Positions 37,758 through 46,030 of a stretch of 61,304 nucleotides of DNA are shown here, in pieces. Under the pieces are notes generated by a model. The model worked only from the letters and a program-made list of their open reading frames with translations, did no database searches and had not been told where the DNA came from. Both the position numbers and the translations under genes were made by a program. Within the stretch, counting starts at the first letter, position 1; each line of letters begins with the position of its first letter. The stretch is taken from assembly GCA_031177355.1 (NCBI GenBank), contig JAPSGR010000007.1, forward strand, positions 1-61,304. Reading direction: 5' to 3'. The DNA comes from Candidatus Nitrosocosmicus sp. GTDB taxonomy: Archaea; Thermoproteota; Nitrososphaeria; Nitrososphaerales; Nitrososphaeraceae.

Positions 37758-40106
37758 TCAGTTAAGTAATAGTACTGGTTTATTTGATTCAATAAGAATT
37801 TTTTTTGTTACATGACCAAGATCGTTGGAATTTCCTAATCCCTTTGTTCCTAATACTATCATATCTACATTAAGATCATTGGCAGTTTTGATAATTTTCT
37901 TTGCAGGATCTCCCACTTTGACTATCCTTTCACATCTTCGAGGGTTTTTCATAAGGATGCTGGAGAGAACAAGCCTTCCTTCTTTTTCAATGCGCTTTAT
38001 TAATTCTGTATCATATTCGATATTATCTTCATGATCGTCAGTCCATTCGATAACATGTACTACGTAGATTACAGAGTCAGGCTGGAAGGTATGACTAACA
38101 TAATCTAACGCCCTTATTGAAGCCATAGAACCATCAACAGCGACCAGAATTCTCTTGTTAGCTGTGTTAATAGAACTTTCAAAATGAGAAGTATCACTTT
38201 TACTTTTAAGTGAGGAAGCCGGTTTGTTGAAATTTCTAAAGTAAAGTTTTGATCGAATAACCATAATAACATTAGATATTACTGTCGAAATTTCTCTTTT
38301 TGATTCGACTAGTGGTTTAACTATTAGAAAACATGCAGCAGCTATAGTCCATACAATACTTAGTATAATCCAAAATAAAAAAAACTCGAAAGAAAATATA
38401 TAACCTGAGAAGAATAATGGTAACGGCCAAATTACAACCAGTAATAAAGTGAAAATTGTTCCGTATTTGTACCCAAATAATGTTCTCTTTTTTAAGAGCA
38501 TCTCATCACTATCTTCCTTTATTAAAGACCTGATTCTCTCCTCGGCAACCACTATTCGCTGTTTTGTAATATTAAAATTAAAGTTGTCAGGTTTGATTAA
38601 ACTTCCCAATATAACAAAGGCAAATCCGGTTGTAAAGGAAGTTAAATTGCCTAAAAGAAGTGGAATATCGTGACTAGTAGATAAAACAGAAATATTCCCA
38701 TATAAATAATATGCTGAAAAAAGCCAGACAAAAACGCCAGATAACAGGCCCAATAATGCAGAAAGGGATGCAGACATCTTGTTGGTTTTCTCCCATACTA
38801 AAGATAATGATATAGGGCCAACCGCAGAGCCGATTAAAATTCCCATTGATAGATAGATATATTGTAGGTTCAACCCTATGTAAAATAAAGATAAGGAAAG
38901 TAATGCGATCCCAAGTCCAAACACCAAAACAGAATATTTCGATACACGCATTAACTGTCTGCCAGACGCGGATGGTTTGAAATAAGTTCTATAGACATCA
39001 AACGTGAATAAAGATGAAAATGCAACGAGTTCAGCTGACCCTGCACAGGTTACCGCAGTAAAAAGCATAGTCAGTATAAGAATACCACCCACTTCTCCAA
39101 GGAGACTTGAAATAGTAATAGGAGCCACTAATCCATGACTAACCTCTGAGGAGGAGAGGTCTAAGTGTAATGCTATTGCTGCAAGTCCAAGCGAAGTTGC
39201 AAGAGCAAATGGAATAGAAAACCACGCCAATCCACCAATAAAAAATCCCTTTATGAGGGATTTTGGACGTGAGGCAATGGCTCTCTGCCAAAAAGCTTGA
39301 TCAACAAAAACAGTTCCAAAGTTTCCAATAATGTTTATTATTCCAAAAATAAGCGCACCAACTGAGGCCAATGTTAGGAATGAACCCCCAGAGTTTCCTT
39401 CCACAGGATTAATGGTGCTTGCCAATTGTAAATCTTCAAATAATCCTGTTATTCCGCCAATATTTGGATTATAGAAATAGATGCTTGATACTAGTATTAA
39501 TATAACAATAAAAATTAGAGAGGTATTTAGATAATCTGCAAAAAAAGTAGCCTTTAAACCTCCAAAATATGTATACATCACAATACTCAAAGGAATTATA
39601 AAACAAGCTATAGTAATGTCAATCCCCGTTAGAGCATTCAAGGCTGCTGCCCCTCCTAGTACGAGCATGGCAGTTACAATAGAATTAGCCAATAATGCGA
39701 AAAGCAAGAATATCTTATGACCAAACTTTCCTAGTCTAAGATATAGAAATTCTGTAAATGTGTGAGAAGAGGGAGATCTTTTTTTCAACTCTAAGGCAAT
39801 TACAGCAAAAAGAATGATCTGGATGCTGGCTCCTGCTGCATACCAAAAGGGCCCACTAATTCCATACTTATAGGCTACAGTGGACGATTCTAAAAGTGTA
39901 GCAGCCCAAATCCAAGCAGAAATAACAGAGGAAGCCAACAAACCACTCTTAATATTTCGCCCTGCTGTAGAAAACCACTCAAATGTTTTCCGAGTTCCAA
40001 GCCATTTAGTATCTACGAAAATAAGCAATAATACCAGTAATGTCATTATCAAACCCCCTCCAATGAAAATTAAATAACCTGTTTCTTGGGAGAGTATGAA
40101 TGACAA
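37758..40106 (-). CDS. Sodium:solute (DUR3-like urea) symporter fused to a UspA domain
   Basis: 782 residues. The first 500 or so are a sodium:solute symporter core of about 13 helices (SSHTFTEFLYLRLGKFGHK, TYFGGLKATFFADYLNT), as in DUR3-type urea symporters. Two further helices are at about 545-600. A universal stress protein domain (about 648-782) begins KRILVAVDGS and ends with the ATP-loop-like GTKGLGNSNDLGHVTKKI. Substrate urea is inferred from the operon. The UspA domain may sense nucleotide and adjust transport. Divergent from the Lrp-like gene, with a shared 151-base promoter region. Confidence 0.85.
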   Translation of the reverse strand: MSFILSQETGYLIFIGGGLIMTLLVLLLIFVDTKWLGTRKTFEWFSTAGRNIKSGLLASSVISAWIWAATLLESSTVAYKYGISGPFWYAAGASIQIILFAVIALELKKRSPSSHTFTEFLYLRLGKFGHKIFLLFALLANSIVTAMLVLGGAAALNALTGIDITIACFIIPLSIVMYTYFGGLKATFFADYLNTSLIFIVILILVSSIYFYNPNIGGITGLFEDLQLASTINPVEGNSGGSFLTLASVGALIFGIINIIGNFGTVFVDQAFWQRAIASRPKSLIKGFFIGGLAWFSIPFALATSLGLAAIALHLDLSSSEVSHGLVAPITISSLLGEVGGILILTMLFTAVTCAGSAELVAFSSLFTFDVYRTYFKPSASGRQLMRVSKYSVLVFGLGIALLSLSLFYIGLNLQYIYLSMGILIGSAVGPISLSLVWEKTNKMSASLSALLGLLSGVFVWLFSAYYLYGNISVLSTSHDIPLLLGNLTSFTTGFAFVILGSLIKPDNFNFNITKQRIVVAEERIRSLIKEDSDEMLLKKRTLFGYKYGTIFTLLLVVIWPLPLFFSGYIFSFEFFLFWIILSIVWTIAAACFLIVKPLVESKREISTVISNVIMVIRSKLYFRNFNKPASSLKSKSDTSHFESSINTANKRILVAVDGSMASIRALDYVSHTFQPDSVIYVVHVIEWTDDHEDNIEYDTELIKRIEKEGRLVLSSILMKNPRRCERIVKVGDPAKKIIKTANDLNVDMIVLGTKGLGNSNDLGHVTKKILIESNKPVLLLN

Positions 40107-40257
40107 TTGTTAGTAAAAGTTAGATTGATTTATTTAAATTAATCCTGAATTACTAACTGCTTTTTCTTGTATTCCTGCATGTTTGAATTGTGATTACCTC
40201 AGAATTAAAGTTCTAAACTATAAATATTTTGTTTAATAATTTTGTAATAATAAATCA

Positions 40258-40797
40258 ATGATAGATACGATCGACGAGTTAATTCTTTCTGCTCTAAGTA
40301 AAGACGCCAAGCAGGACTTGAATGAGATTTGGTATTTTTTAAGAAGTTATGGTCATAATCTGAGTTTAGAAGAGATAGATTCGCGTATCAAGACACTAGA
40401 GGATGAAAAAATAATATCAAGATATACAATTTCTATCGATACTAAGAAAGTAAGGCACAAGATAATTAGGGTTGTTTTAGTTACTTTTAGACCCTCACAA
40501 CATTTAAGAAGTAGGATAGAGGGATTGAAGAAATACCTTGAAGATGCTCCATTTGTGTTATTTTCAGGTAGAACAAGAGGAGGATATGACTGGATTACCA
40601 TTCAGGTATTTTCTTCTCCAGAGGTCGCAGATGAAGAAAGTGATATTTATAGAAATCTATTTGGAGATATCATCCAAACATATGAAGTTTATGATTTTTC
40701 TCCTCTAAAGGAACCTACATTCAATGCATTTACTTATACAGAAAAAGAATATAAAAAATTCTTAAATGAATGGATGCCTCCGTTCCTAGGAAGATGA
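40258..40797 (+). CDS. Lrp/AsnC-like transcription regulator
   Basis: 179 residues: an N-terminal helix-turn-helix (about 5-60, IDELILSALSKDAKQDLNEI...SRIKTLEDEKIIS) and a C-terminal ligand/oligomer domain of RAM type (IRVVLVTFRPS... FVLFSGRTRGGYDWITIQVF). It is divergent from the DUR3-UspA symporter, so it is a candidate regulator of urea uptake; this is inference. A TATA-like CTATAAATATT is about 40 bases upstream. Confidence 0.75.
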   Translation: MIDTIDELILSALSKDAKQDLNEIWYFLRSYGHNLSLEEIDSRIKTLEDEKIISRYTISIDTKKVRHKIIRVVLVTFRPSQHLRSRIEGLKKYLEDAPFVLFSGRTRGGYDWITIQVFSSPEVADEESDIYRNLFGDIIQTYEVYDFSPLKEPTFNAFTYTEKEYKKFLNEWMPPFLGR

Positions 40798-40829
40798 TTG
40801 AATAATAACTGATTGTTAAATCAATTATC

Positions 40830-41729
40830 TCATCCTTTTAAGTATTTTGCGGTTTTAGTAATCTTATTATTTTTGAATCGAATTGTGTCGTCTATTAAGG
40901 AGTGAATTTTAAGTCTCATGTCCATTAAAAAGCTGACTACATCAGTGCTTTGTTCTGGTTCAAAGTTCAATTGAACTTCCTCAATAATGTTGTCTAGTCT
41001 AGCAAGAGTTATTTTCAATGCAAGCGATGTTTTTTTTGTTATCTTTAGTGTTTTTAAATTCTTAAGATTAATATTTTCGTTGGCAATTAATTCCAAGTCA
41101 TCTCCCGAAAGACCTTCTTTAGAGAATACGGCCTTGACCTCTCTAATTTGTCGTATAGTCAATTCATTTTCTATAATATGATCGGTAAACTGAATAATGC
41201 TACTTGGAGAAACAGTAGTTAATTCAAGTGCTTGACTTACGCTTAATTTATTTAGCATAATTTTTTCTTTGACATCCTGTGGAAGTTTTAATAATTGTAT
41301 TCTATGTGAAACATATTCTTCGCTTTTTCCTATTTTCTTGGCCAATTCAGTAACACCTCCCCAGCCTAAATCTTGAACATACTTCCTAAAAGCCTCAGCT
41401 TCCTCAAGTGCGCTCATTGACTTTCGCTGTATGTTTTCAGTTAGTTGAATTTCAAATGCCTGTTTGTCATTCATCTCTCTAATTTTGCAAGGAATGTGAC
41501 GCCATCTTAGAGATTTACAGGCATAGAAACGACGATGACCAGCAACTATTTCAAAATTATTCTGATACGGGCGTATCAAAATAGGTTGAAGTAGGCCATG
41601 TTCTTTGATACTTGAAACAAGTGATTCCACTTCTTGATAATCATTAAATTTATCTCTAATTGAAAACTGTGATGGTCGAATCATCTTAATTTCTATGTGT
41701 TCCACTATACTAGTATCAAATGCATGCAT
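40830..41729 (-). CDS. ParB-like nuclease-domain protein
   Basis: ParB/Spo0J family. The N-terminal ParB domain has IRPSQFSIRDKF, LVSSIKEHGLLQPILIRP, VAGHRRFYACKSLRW and TENIQRKSMSALEEAEAF; a helix-turn-helix follows (LAKKIGKSEEYVSHRIQLLKLP). Bacterial ParB binds parS and hydrolyses CTP; archaeal members may act in chromosome segregation or gene regulation. No ParA gene or parS-like site was seen nearby. Convergent with the Lrp-like gene. Confidence 0.88.
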   Translation of the reverse strand: MHAFDTSIVEHIEIKMIRPSQFSIRDKFNDYQEVESLVSSIKEHGLLQPILIRPYQNNFEIVAGHRRFYACKSLRWRHIPCKIREMNDKQAFEIQLTENIQRKSMSALEEAEAFRKYVQDLGWGGVTELAKKIGKSEEYVSHRIQLLKLPQDVKEKIMLNKLSVSQALELTTVSPSSIIQFTDHIIENELTIRQIREVKAVFSKEGLSGDDLELIANENINLKNLKTLKITKKTSLALKITLARLDNIIEEVQLNFEPEQSTDVVSFLMDMRLKIHSLIDDTIRFKNNKITKTAKYLKG

Positions 41730-41990
41730 AAACTAAAATAATTGATGTAGTACTTATACATTTTTATTTTTGTCAGATGAATCCAATAAAAATAGAATTT
41801 GTTTAGAAGATTATATAAATTATTAGATAAAATAGATAATTTTATAAATTTCATGGATGCATAGTATTGCTGTTTGCATATTAAATAATAATATATTCAT
41901 GCGATTAGCCCTTAACAGGTTACAGACACTTTTATAGGATGTTCTTTGAATATCTTAATGTATCATCAATAAACTCTTTTAATAAGATAC

Positions 41991-41998
41991 TTTTATAA
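41991..41998 (+). promoter_or_regulatory. TATA box of the uspA gene
   Basis: TTTTATAA lies 28-35 bases before the ATG at 42026, predicting a leaderless or nearly leaderless message. Confidence 0.5.
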
Positions 41999-42025
41999 CA
42001 ACGATAGTTGCAACTAGAAAAATAA

Positions 42026-42484
42026 ATGTTTTCCAAGATTTTAGTAGGAATAGATGGGTCGGAGTATTCAAGAAATGCTGTAAACTATGCATTAGATATA
42101 TCTACCAAATATAACTCAGATTTATTTCTTTTAGCTATTGTTCCTTCTAAAGTTCATCATGGCGATTCGTCAGGTGTTTTTGGTATGGTTGCTCCGTCTT
42201 ATTTTGAAGAATATAAGAAAGAGGCTGAAAAATGGTTTGAAGAAATAATAAATCACATAAACAGCAGCGATACACCTATTGATACCAAAAGTAAGGTAAA
42301 ATCAGAAGTAATTACTACACCATTTTCTACAGCTGCCTCAATTCTGAATTACGCTGAAGAAAGGGATGTTGATCTTATAGTCATAGGAACTAGAGGTAAC
42401 TCTGGTTTAAAAAAGATGTTACTAGGGAGTGTTGCAACAGATGTTGTAACTTATTCTTATTGCCCTGTATTGGTCGTTAAATAA
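42026..42484 (+). CDS. Universal stress protein, UspA family
   Basis: Single-domain UspA (152 residues): KILVGIDGSEYSRNAV at the start and the ATP-binding GTRGNSGLKKMLLGSVA at the end (G2xG9xGS pattern). Probably binds ATP and acts in stress response. It is a separate copy from the UspA domain fused to the urea symporter at 37.8 kb. Confidence 0.92.
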   Translation: MFSKILVGIDGSEYSRNAVNYALDISTKYNSDLFLLAIVPSKVHHGDSSGVFGMVAPSYFEEYKKEAEKWFEEIINHINSSDTPIDTKSKVKSEVITTPFSTAASILNYAEERDVDLIVIGTRGNSGLKKMLLGSVATDVVTYSYCPVLVVK

Positions 42485-42598
42485 GTAACACATATTATTT
42501 CGTCCTTTACCGATTTGCTAAATAATAGTGTTTAATTATTTTAGATTGATATTTTAACCAAGATAATTAGTCTATAGCAAAATTCAAATAAGTAATAC

Positions 42599-43117
42599 CT
42601 AAATCAATTCGTCTTGATGTAACCTATTTAGCAAGGGCCTTAGATTGTTACCAAGTTCTTTTTCTCCCAAAATTATATCTGAACCAATACCTAAGACTAT
42701 AGATAAGATATTTCTATCTTCCCTGGCAGTATAAATTGAACTTCCAATTATATTAAATGACTGATGATTATCCTGAATCCATTGTTTCCAAATTCGCGTT
42801 CGCTGAGCACTTTCCTCTAATGAGCTAATTGCATAATCCAGATGTATTCCTTCGGTATTATCCAGTAATTGAAGTTTGACCATCGGAAGCATTAAATTTC
42901 CTCCTTTTACAATCCTCTTTTCCTTATTCATTTGCTCAATGAGTTTGTCTTCTATTTCATGAGCAGCCAGTGATTTATCATCATGTTCATCAATATTAAT
43001 ATCGTAATTTGGAAAAAAATATCCTGTCAGATTCTTATCCCAATCATAAATCTTGTATACACTATCATCATATTCTAATTTCCATAGATTGTCATCCTTT
43101 TTTCTTCTTCCAAACAT
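42599..43117 (-). CDS. Unknown protein of 172 residues
   Basis: Not recognised. N-terminal MFGRRKKDD is followed by mixed strands and helices, with acidic loops (NIDEHDDKS). No membrane segment or metal site. It stands alone between uspA (convergent) and the HD protein (divergent). Confidence 0.7.
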   Translation of the reverse strand: MFGRRKKDDNLWKLEYDDSVYKIYDWDKNLTGYFFPNYDINIDEHDDKSLAAHEIEDKLIEQMNKEKRIVKGGNLMLPMVKLQLLDNTEGIHLDYAISSLEESAQRTRIWKQWIQDNHQSFNIIGSSIYTAREDRNILSIVLGIGSDIILGEKELGNNLRPLLNRLHQDELI

Positions 43118-43265
43118 TATAAAATAAAGAGGAAAATCGGTATTTTAATCTGACAAGATATGTTTTATCATAATTTATCTATAGTATGATAATTAAGATG
43201 CGTGCAATAGAACAAAGGAAATTAGTTGACAGTATGTGAAAAGACATACAGTTTTTAGAAATTAA

Positions 43266-44717
43266 ATGACTATACAGAATGTAATGCCCGTATATCACCC
43301 ATTCTTGAATTTCATAAATAGCATAAGGCTTCCTGAATATGGATTTGTAGGTATCACAAACTTAGAGAAAAAAATAATTGATACAAGATTTTTTCAACGG
43401 CTTCGAAGAATTAAACAAAGTTCCAATTTATTTATGGCTTTTCCAGGAGCATCTCATTCAAGGTTTGAACACTCTCTAGGGGCTATGCACATTGCCGGTG
43501 AGGCCTCTACTCATATGATATTAAATTCCAATAATACAACCAATTCGACATCCATAATAGATCTAATGGATACAATTGACACTAAAACCGAAATCAAGAA
43601 ACAAATTCAAATTACACGATTGGCGGCATTATTACATGACATTGGACATGCCCCGTTTTCTCACACATTTGAAGAATTCCTAAAATTGGTCAATCCATCA
43701 TTAGATTGGAAACATGAGTACTTGAGTTTAGAAATAATATACAAAAAACTCAGTGATCTTATCAGAGATTCCGAATATGACATTCAATCCTACGAAGTTG
43801 TGGCATTGTTATGTGACCTGACTCCTGATTTTCGAATTATCGAAAAGACAAGAAAGATTCTGCAACAAATAGGTATAAATGAAGAAATTATTACTAAGAT
43901 GGATAACTTTTTGGAGTCCAATTGGTATCTGAATTATCTTGTAAAAGAAGATCCATACAATGTGGATAGATTCAACTATTTGATATTAGATTCTAATAGG
44001 ACAGGCGCAAAAGAGTATGGTTTTGTAGATGTAGAAAGAATAATCCAGAATTTATATTTCCTAAAAGAGGATAAAATCGTTACCGTCTCTACTCAAGCAA
44101 GAGAAGCAGCTATGCGATTCTTCGAAGCCTATTCCCAGATGCATAGATCAATTTATTTGCATAAAATATCCCAAGGTGCTGATGTACATTTGTCCTATAT
44201 AATGAAAGAAGCTGCAAAAGAATGCCACACAATTTTTCACAAATTAATTAATCCGGAAATGGAAACTATACTAGAACTATCAGACGATGTTTTAATATAT
44301 GAGCTAACAAAGACTAAGAACGAAAAAACGAGGAAAATGGTAAATGATTACCTGAATAGAGATATTTTAGCCCTTGTTCATGAATTTGACTTGAGTGATA
44401 ATAACAAGATTACAAGAGTAATGGATTCAAAAGGTTCAAAAGGATTACAAGATGAAATCAAGAAAGAGACAGGATTAACAAATAATGATGTGGTGTTGGT
44501 GATAAATATTACAAATAAAAAAGCAACCAAACCTCCTGTGGACGGGACTGCATTAAAAAAGCTGATGTTTTACAATACCAAATCAAAAAAATTGGAATCA
44601 CTAGACTTTGATTTTATTAGGCAGCTCCATTCTAACAAGAAGTATAGGATTTTTGCTCAAAAAGAAGATAAAGAAAAGATAAAGAACCTCATTTCAACAT
44701 GGCTAAATTCAGATTGA
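43266..44717 (+). CDS. HD-domain phosphohydrolase (dGTPase/SAMHD1-like)
   Basis: Metal-dependent phosphohydrolase. HD ligands are the His in SRFEHSLGAMH, the HD pair in LLHDIGHAPFSHTFE (about residues 122-136) and a later Asp in DPYNVDRFNYL. The order and the RLRRIKQ... start are typical of the dNTP triphosphohydrolase branch of YdhJ/SAMHD1 type. 483 residues. Likely hydrolyses dNTPs to control pools; specificity is unknown. Confidence 0.85.
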   Translation: MTIQNVMPVYHPFLNFINSIRLPEYGFVGITNLEKKIIDTRFFQRLRRIKQSSNLFMAFPGASHSRFEHSLGAMHIAGEASTHMILNSNNTTNSTSIIDLMDTIDTKTEIKKQIQITRLAALLHDIGHAPFSHTFEEFLKLVNPSLDWKHEYLSLEIIYKKLSDLIRDSEYDIQSYEVVALLCDLTPDFRIIEKTRKILQQIGINEEIITKMDNFLESNWYLNYLVKEDPYNVDRFNYLILDSNRTGAKEYGFVDVERIIQNLYFLKEDKIVTVSTQAREAAMRFFEAYSQMHRSIYLHKISQGADVHLSYIMKEAAKECHTIFHKLINPEMETILELSDDVLIYELTKTKNEKTRKMVNDYLNRDILALVHEFDLSDNNKITRVMDSKGSKGLQDEIKKETGLTNNDVVLVINITNKKATKPPVDGTALKKLMFYNTKSKKLESLDFDFIRQLHSNKKYRIFAQKEDKEKIKNLISTWLNSD

Positions 44718-44818
44718 ACATACAAAATATTGATTTCTATTTATATTTTATTTTCCAAAGGATCAATAATAAATTTTTATCTTGTTTCTCAAACTGGTAA
44801 CTTAATCCAGCAATCATC

Positions 44819-45082
44819 TTGGACTTATACGGCGATAAATTTTATTCTCCAAACCCCATCACTATCAAAAGAGGTCAAACAATAACATGGTATGATGACG
44901 ATACAATTTCATATACAGTGACCTCTGGACTAGATAATGATGAAGATGCAGGTCAAGTGTTTGATGCTGAAGTTATAATTCCAAACCAACACTATAGTAT
45001 TACATTTGATGATACAGGCGAGTATCACTATTACTATTACTACTATCATCCTTCGATGGTTGGAGAAGTGATAGTAGAATAA
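44819..45082 (+). CDS. Cupredoxin-like domain lacking copper ligands
   Basis: 87 residues aligning with the plastocyanin-like fold (ITIKRGQTITWYDDD...GQVFDAEVIIPNQ...GEYHYYYYYY HPSMVGEV). The first His ligand is Tyr (SYTVTS where PHTATS is usual) and the Cys is Tyr in the run before HPSM, so at least two of four type 1 ligands are missing. The TTG start has an in-frame stop 7 codons upstream, so there is no signal peptide or anchor. Possibly a decaying duplicate, or a non-copper derivative. Confidence 0.6.
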   Translation: MDLYGDKFYSPNPITIKRGQTITWYDDDTISYTVTSGLDNDEDAGQVFDAEVIIPNQHYSITFDDTGEYHYYYYYYHPSMVGEVIVE

Positions 45083-45147
45083 TACTTATTTTTATATCCT
45101 GTCACTATTTGTTATCGGAATATTAGGATTTGAAAAAGTGAGGTCTT

Positions 45148-45915
45148 TTAATGCGCAGTGTGGTTTAGTGAATCCATCTCGGAAGTAATATTTGAATTTA
45201 ATACGGTTTGATTATTGGTAACGCTACTGCTGTTTGAGGTATTGTTGTTAGCGCTAGTCTCTAAGCCAAATCCACTAATCGTTGTCCCAAACATTTCATT
45301 CGAACTTGAAAAATGACCTCCTGTTTTATTGACGTCAATCATAAGACCCAATACCTTTTTGCCCATTAAATGAACAGTAATTGGGACTTGGCTATATTCA
45401 GTTGCATTATCAGTACGGATATCTGAAATCCCTGTAATTACAATGTCATTGCCAGCAAAGATGACGTTAGTGGACGTAAAATTATTTATGACATGGTTAT
45501 GGCTGAGACTCCCATCGGGCTTTATCATTGTAAAATTTGCATCAAAAGCTGCACTCTTATTTGTATTTTCCATATCCCTATTTTCAGAACTATCAATTTC
45601 CAAATTCCAAAAGCCTCCTTGAATCCATGTTACTATGCCATCTTTCATCTGATTATTTGCAAAATGTCCAGAGGCTATTACTCTTTGGGATTCATTTTCC
45701 TCTTTAAGAGTATTGCCACTATTATTGACAGACTTGGGGATGTCTGAGGAATTGGCCATCGATTCGGGCAATTCTTGTGCACTTACATTTGTAAAAAAGG
45801 ACTTTTCATTTATAAAACCAGTAAACGAAAAAGTTCCTACTGCAATAAAAAATAAAATTACAAAAAAAGAGATTTTTGATATACTATAACAGTTAGCCAA
45901 TAGCTTATGTAACAT
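45148..45915 (-). CDS. Secreted or membrane-anchored protein of unknown function
   Basis: The ATG at 45915 gives MLHKLLANCY followed by a hydrophobic helix (about ISFFVILFFIAVGTFSFTGF) and a signal-peptide-like junction SAQELPES. An upstream ATG at 45999 adds 28 residues, but a TATA-like CTATAAAT at about 45976-45983 lies inside that extension, so 45915 is preferred. The exterior part is Asn/Ser/Thr-rich with beta segments (GIVTWIQGGFWNLEIDSS, VPITVHLMGKKVLGLMIDV), as in conserved archaeal surface proteins. Function unknown. Confidence 0.65.
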   Translation of the reverse strand: MLHKLLANCYSISKISFFVILFFIAVGTFSFTGFINEKSFFTNVSAQELPESMANSSDIPKSVNNSGNTLKEENESQRVIASGHFANNQMKDGIVTWIQGGFWNLEIDSSENRDMENTNKSAAFDANFTMIKPDGSLSHNHVINNFTSTNVIFAGNDIVITGISDIRTDNATEYSQVPITVHLMGKKVLGLMIDVNKTGGHFSSSNEMFGTTISGFGLETSANNNTSNSSSVTNNQTVLNSNITSEMDSLNHTAH

Positions 45916-46030
45916 TGTAACACATAAATCTATTTCCTTAACAAAAATAATGAAAATTTTACCATCTAAAGTTAATTTATAGATAAGGATGAGGTACAAA
46001 TATACATCATATTCTCATCCAATATTTCTT

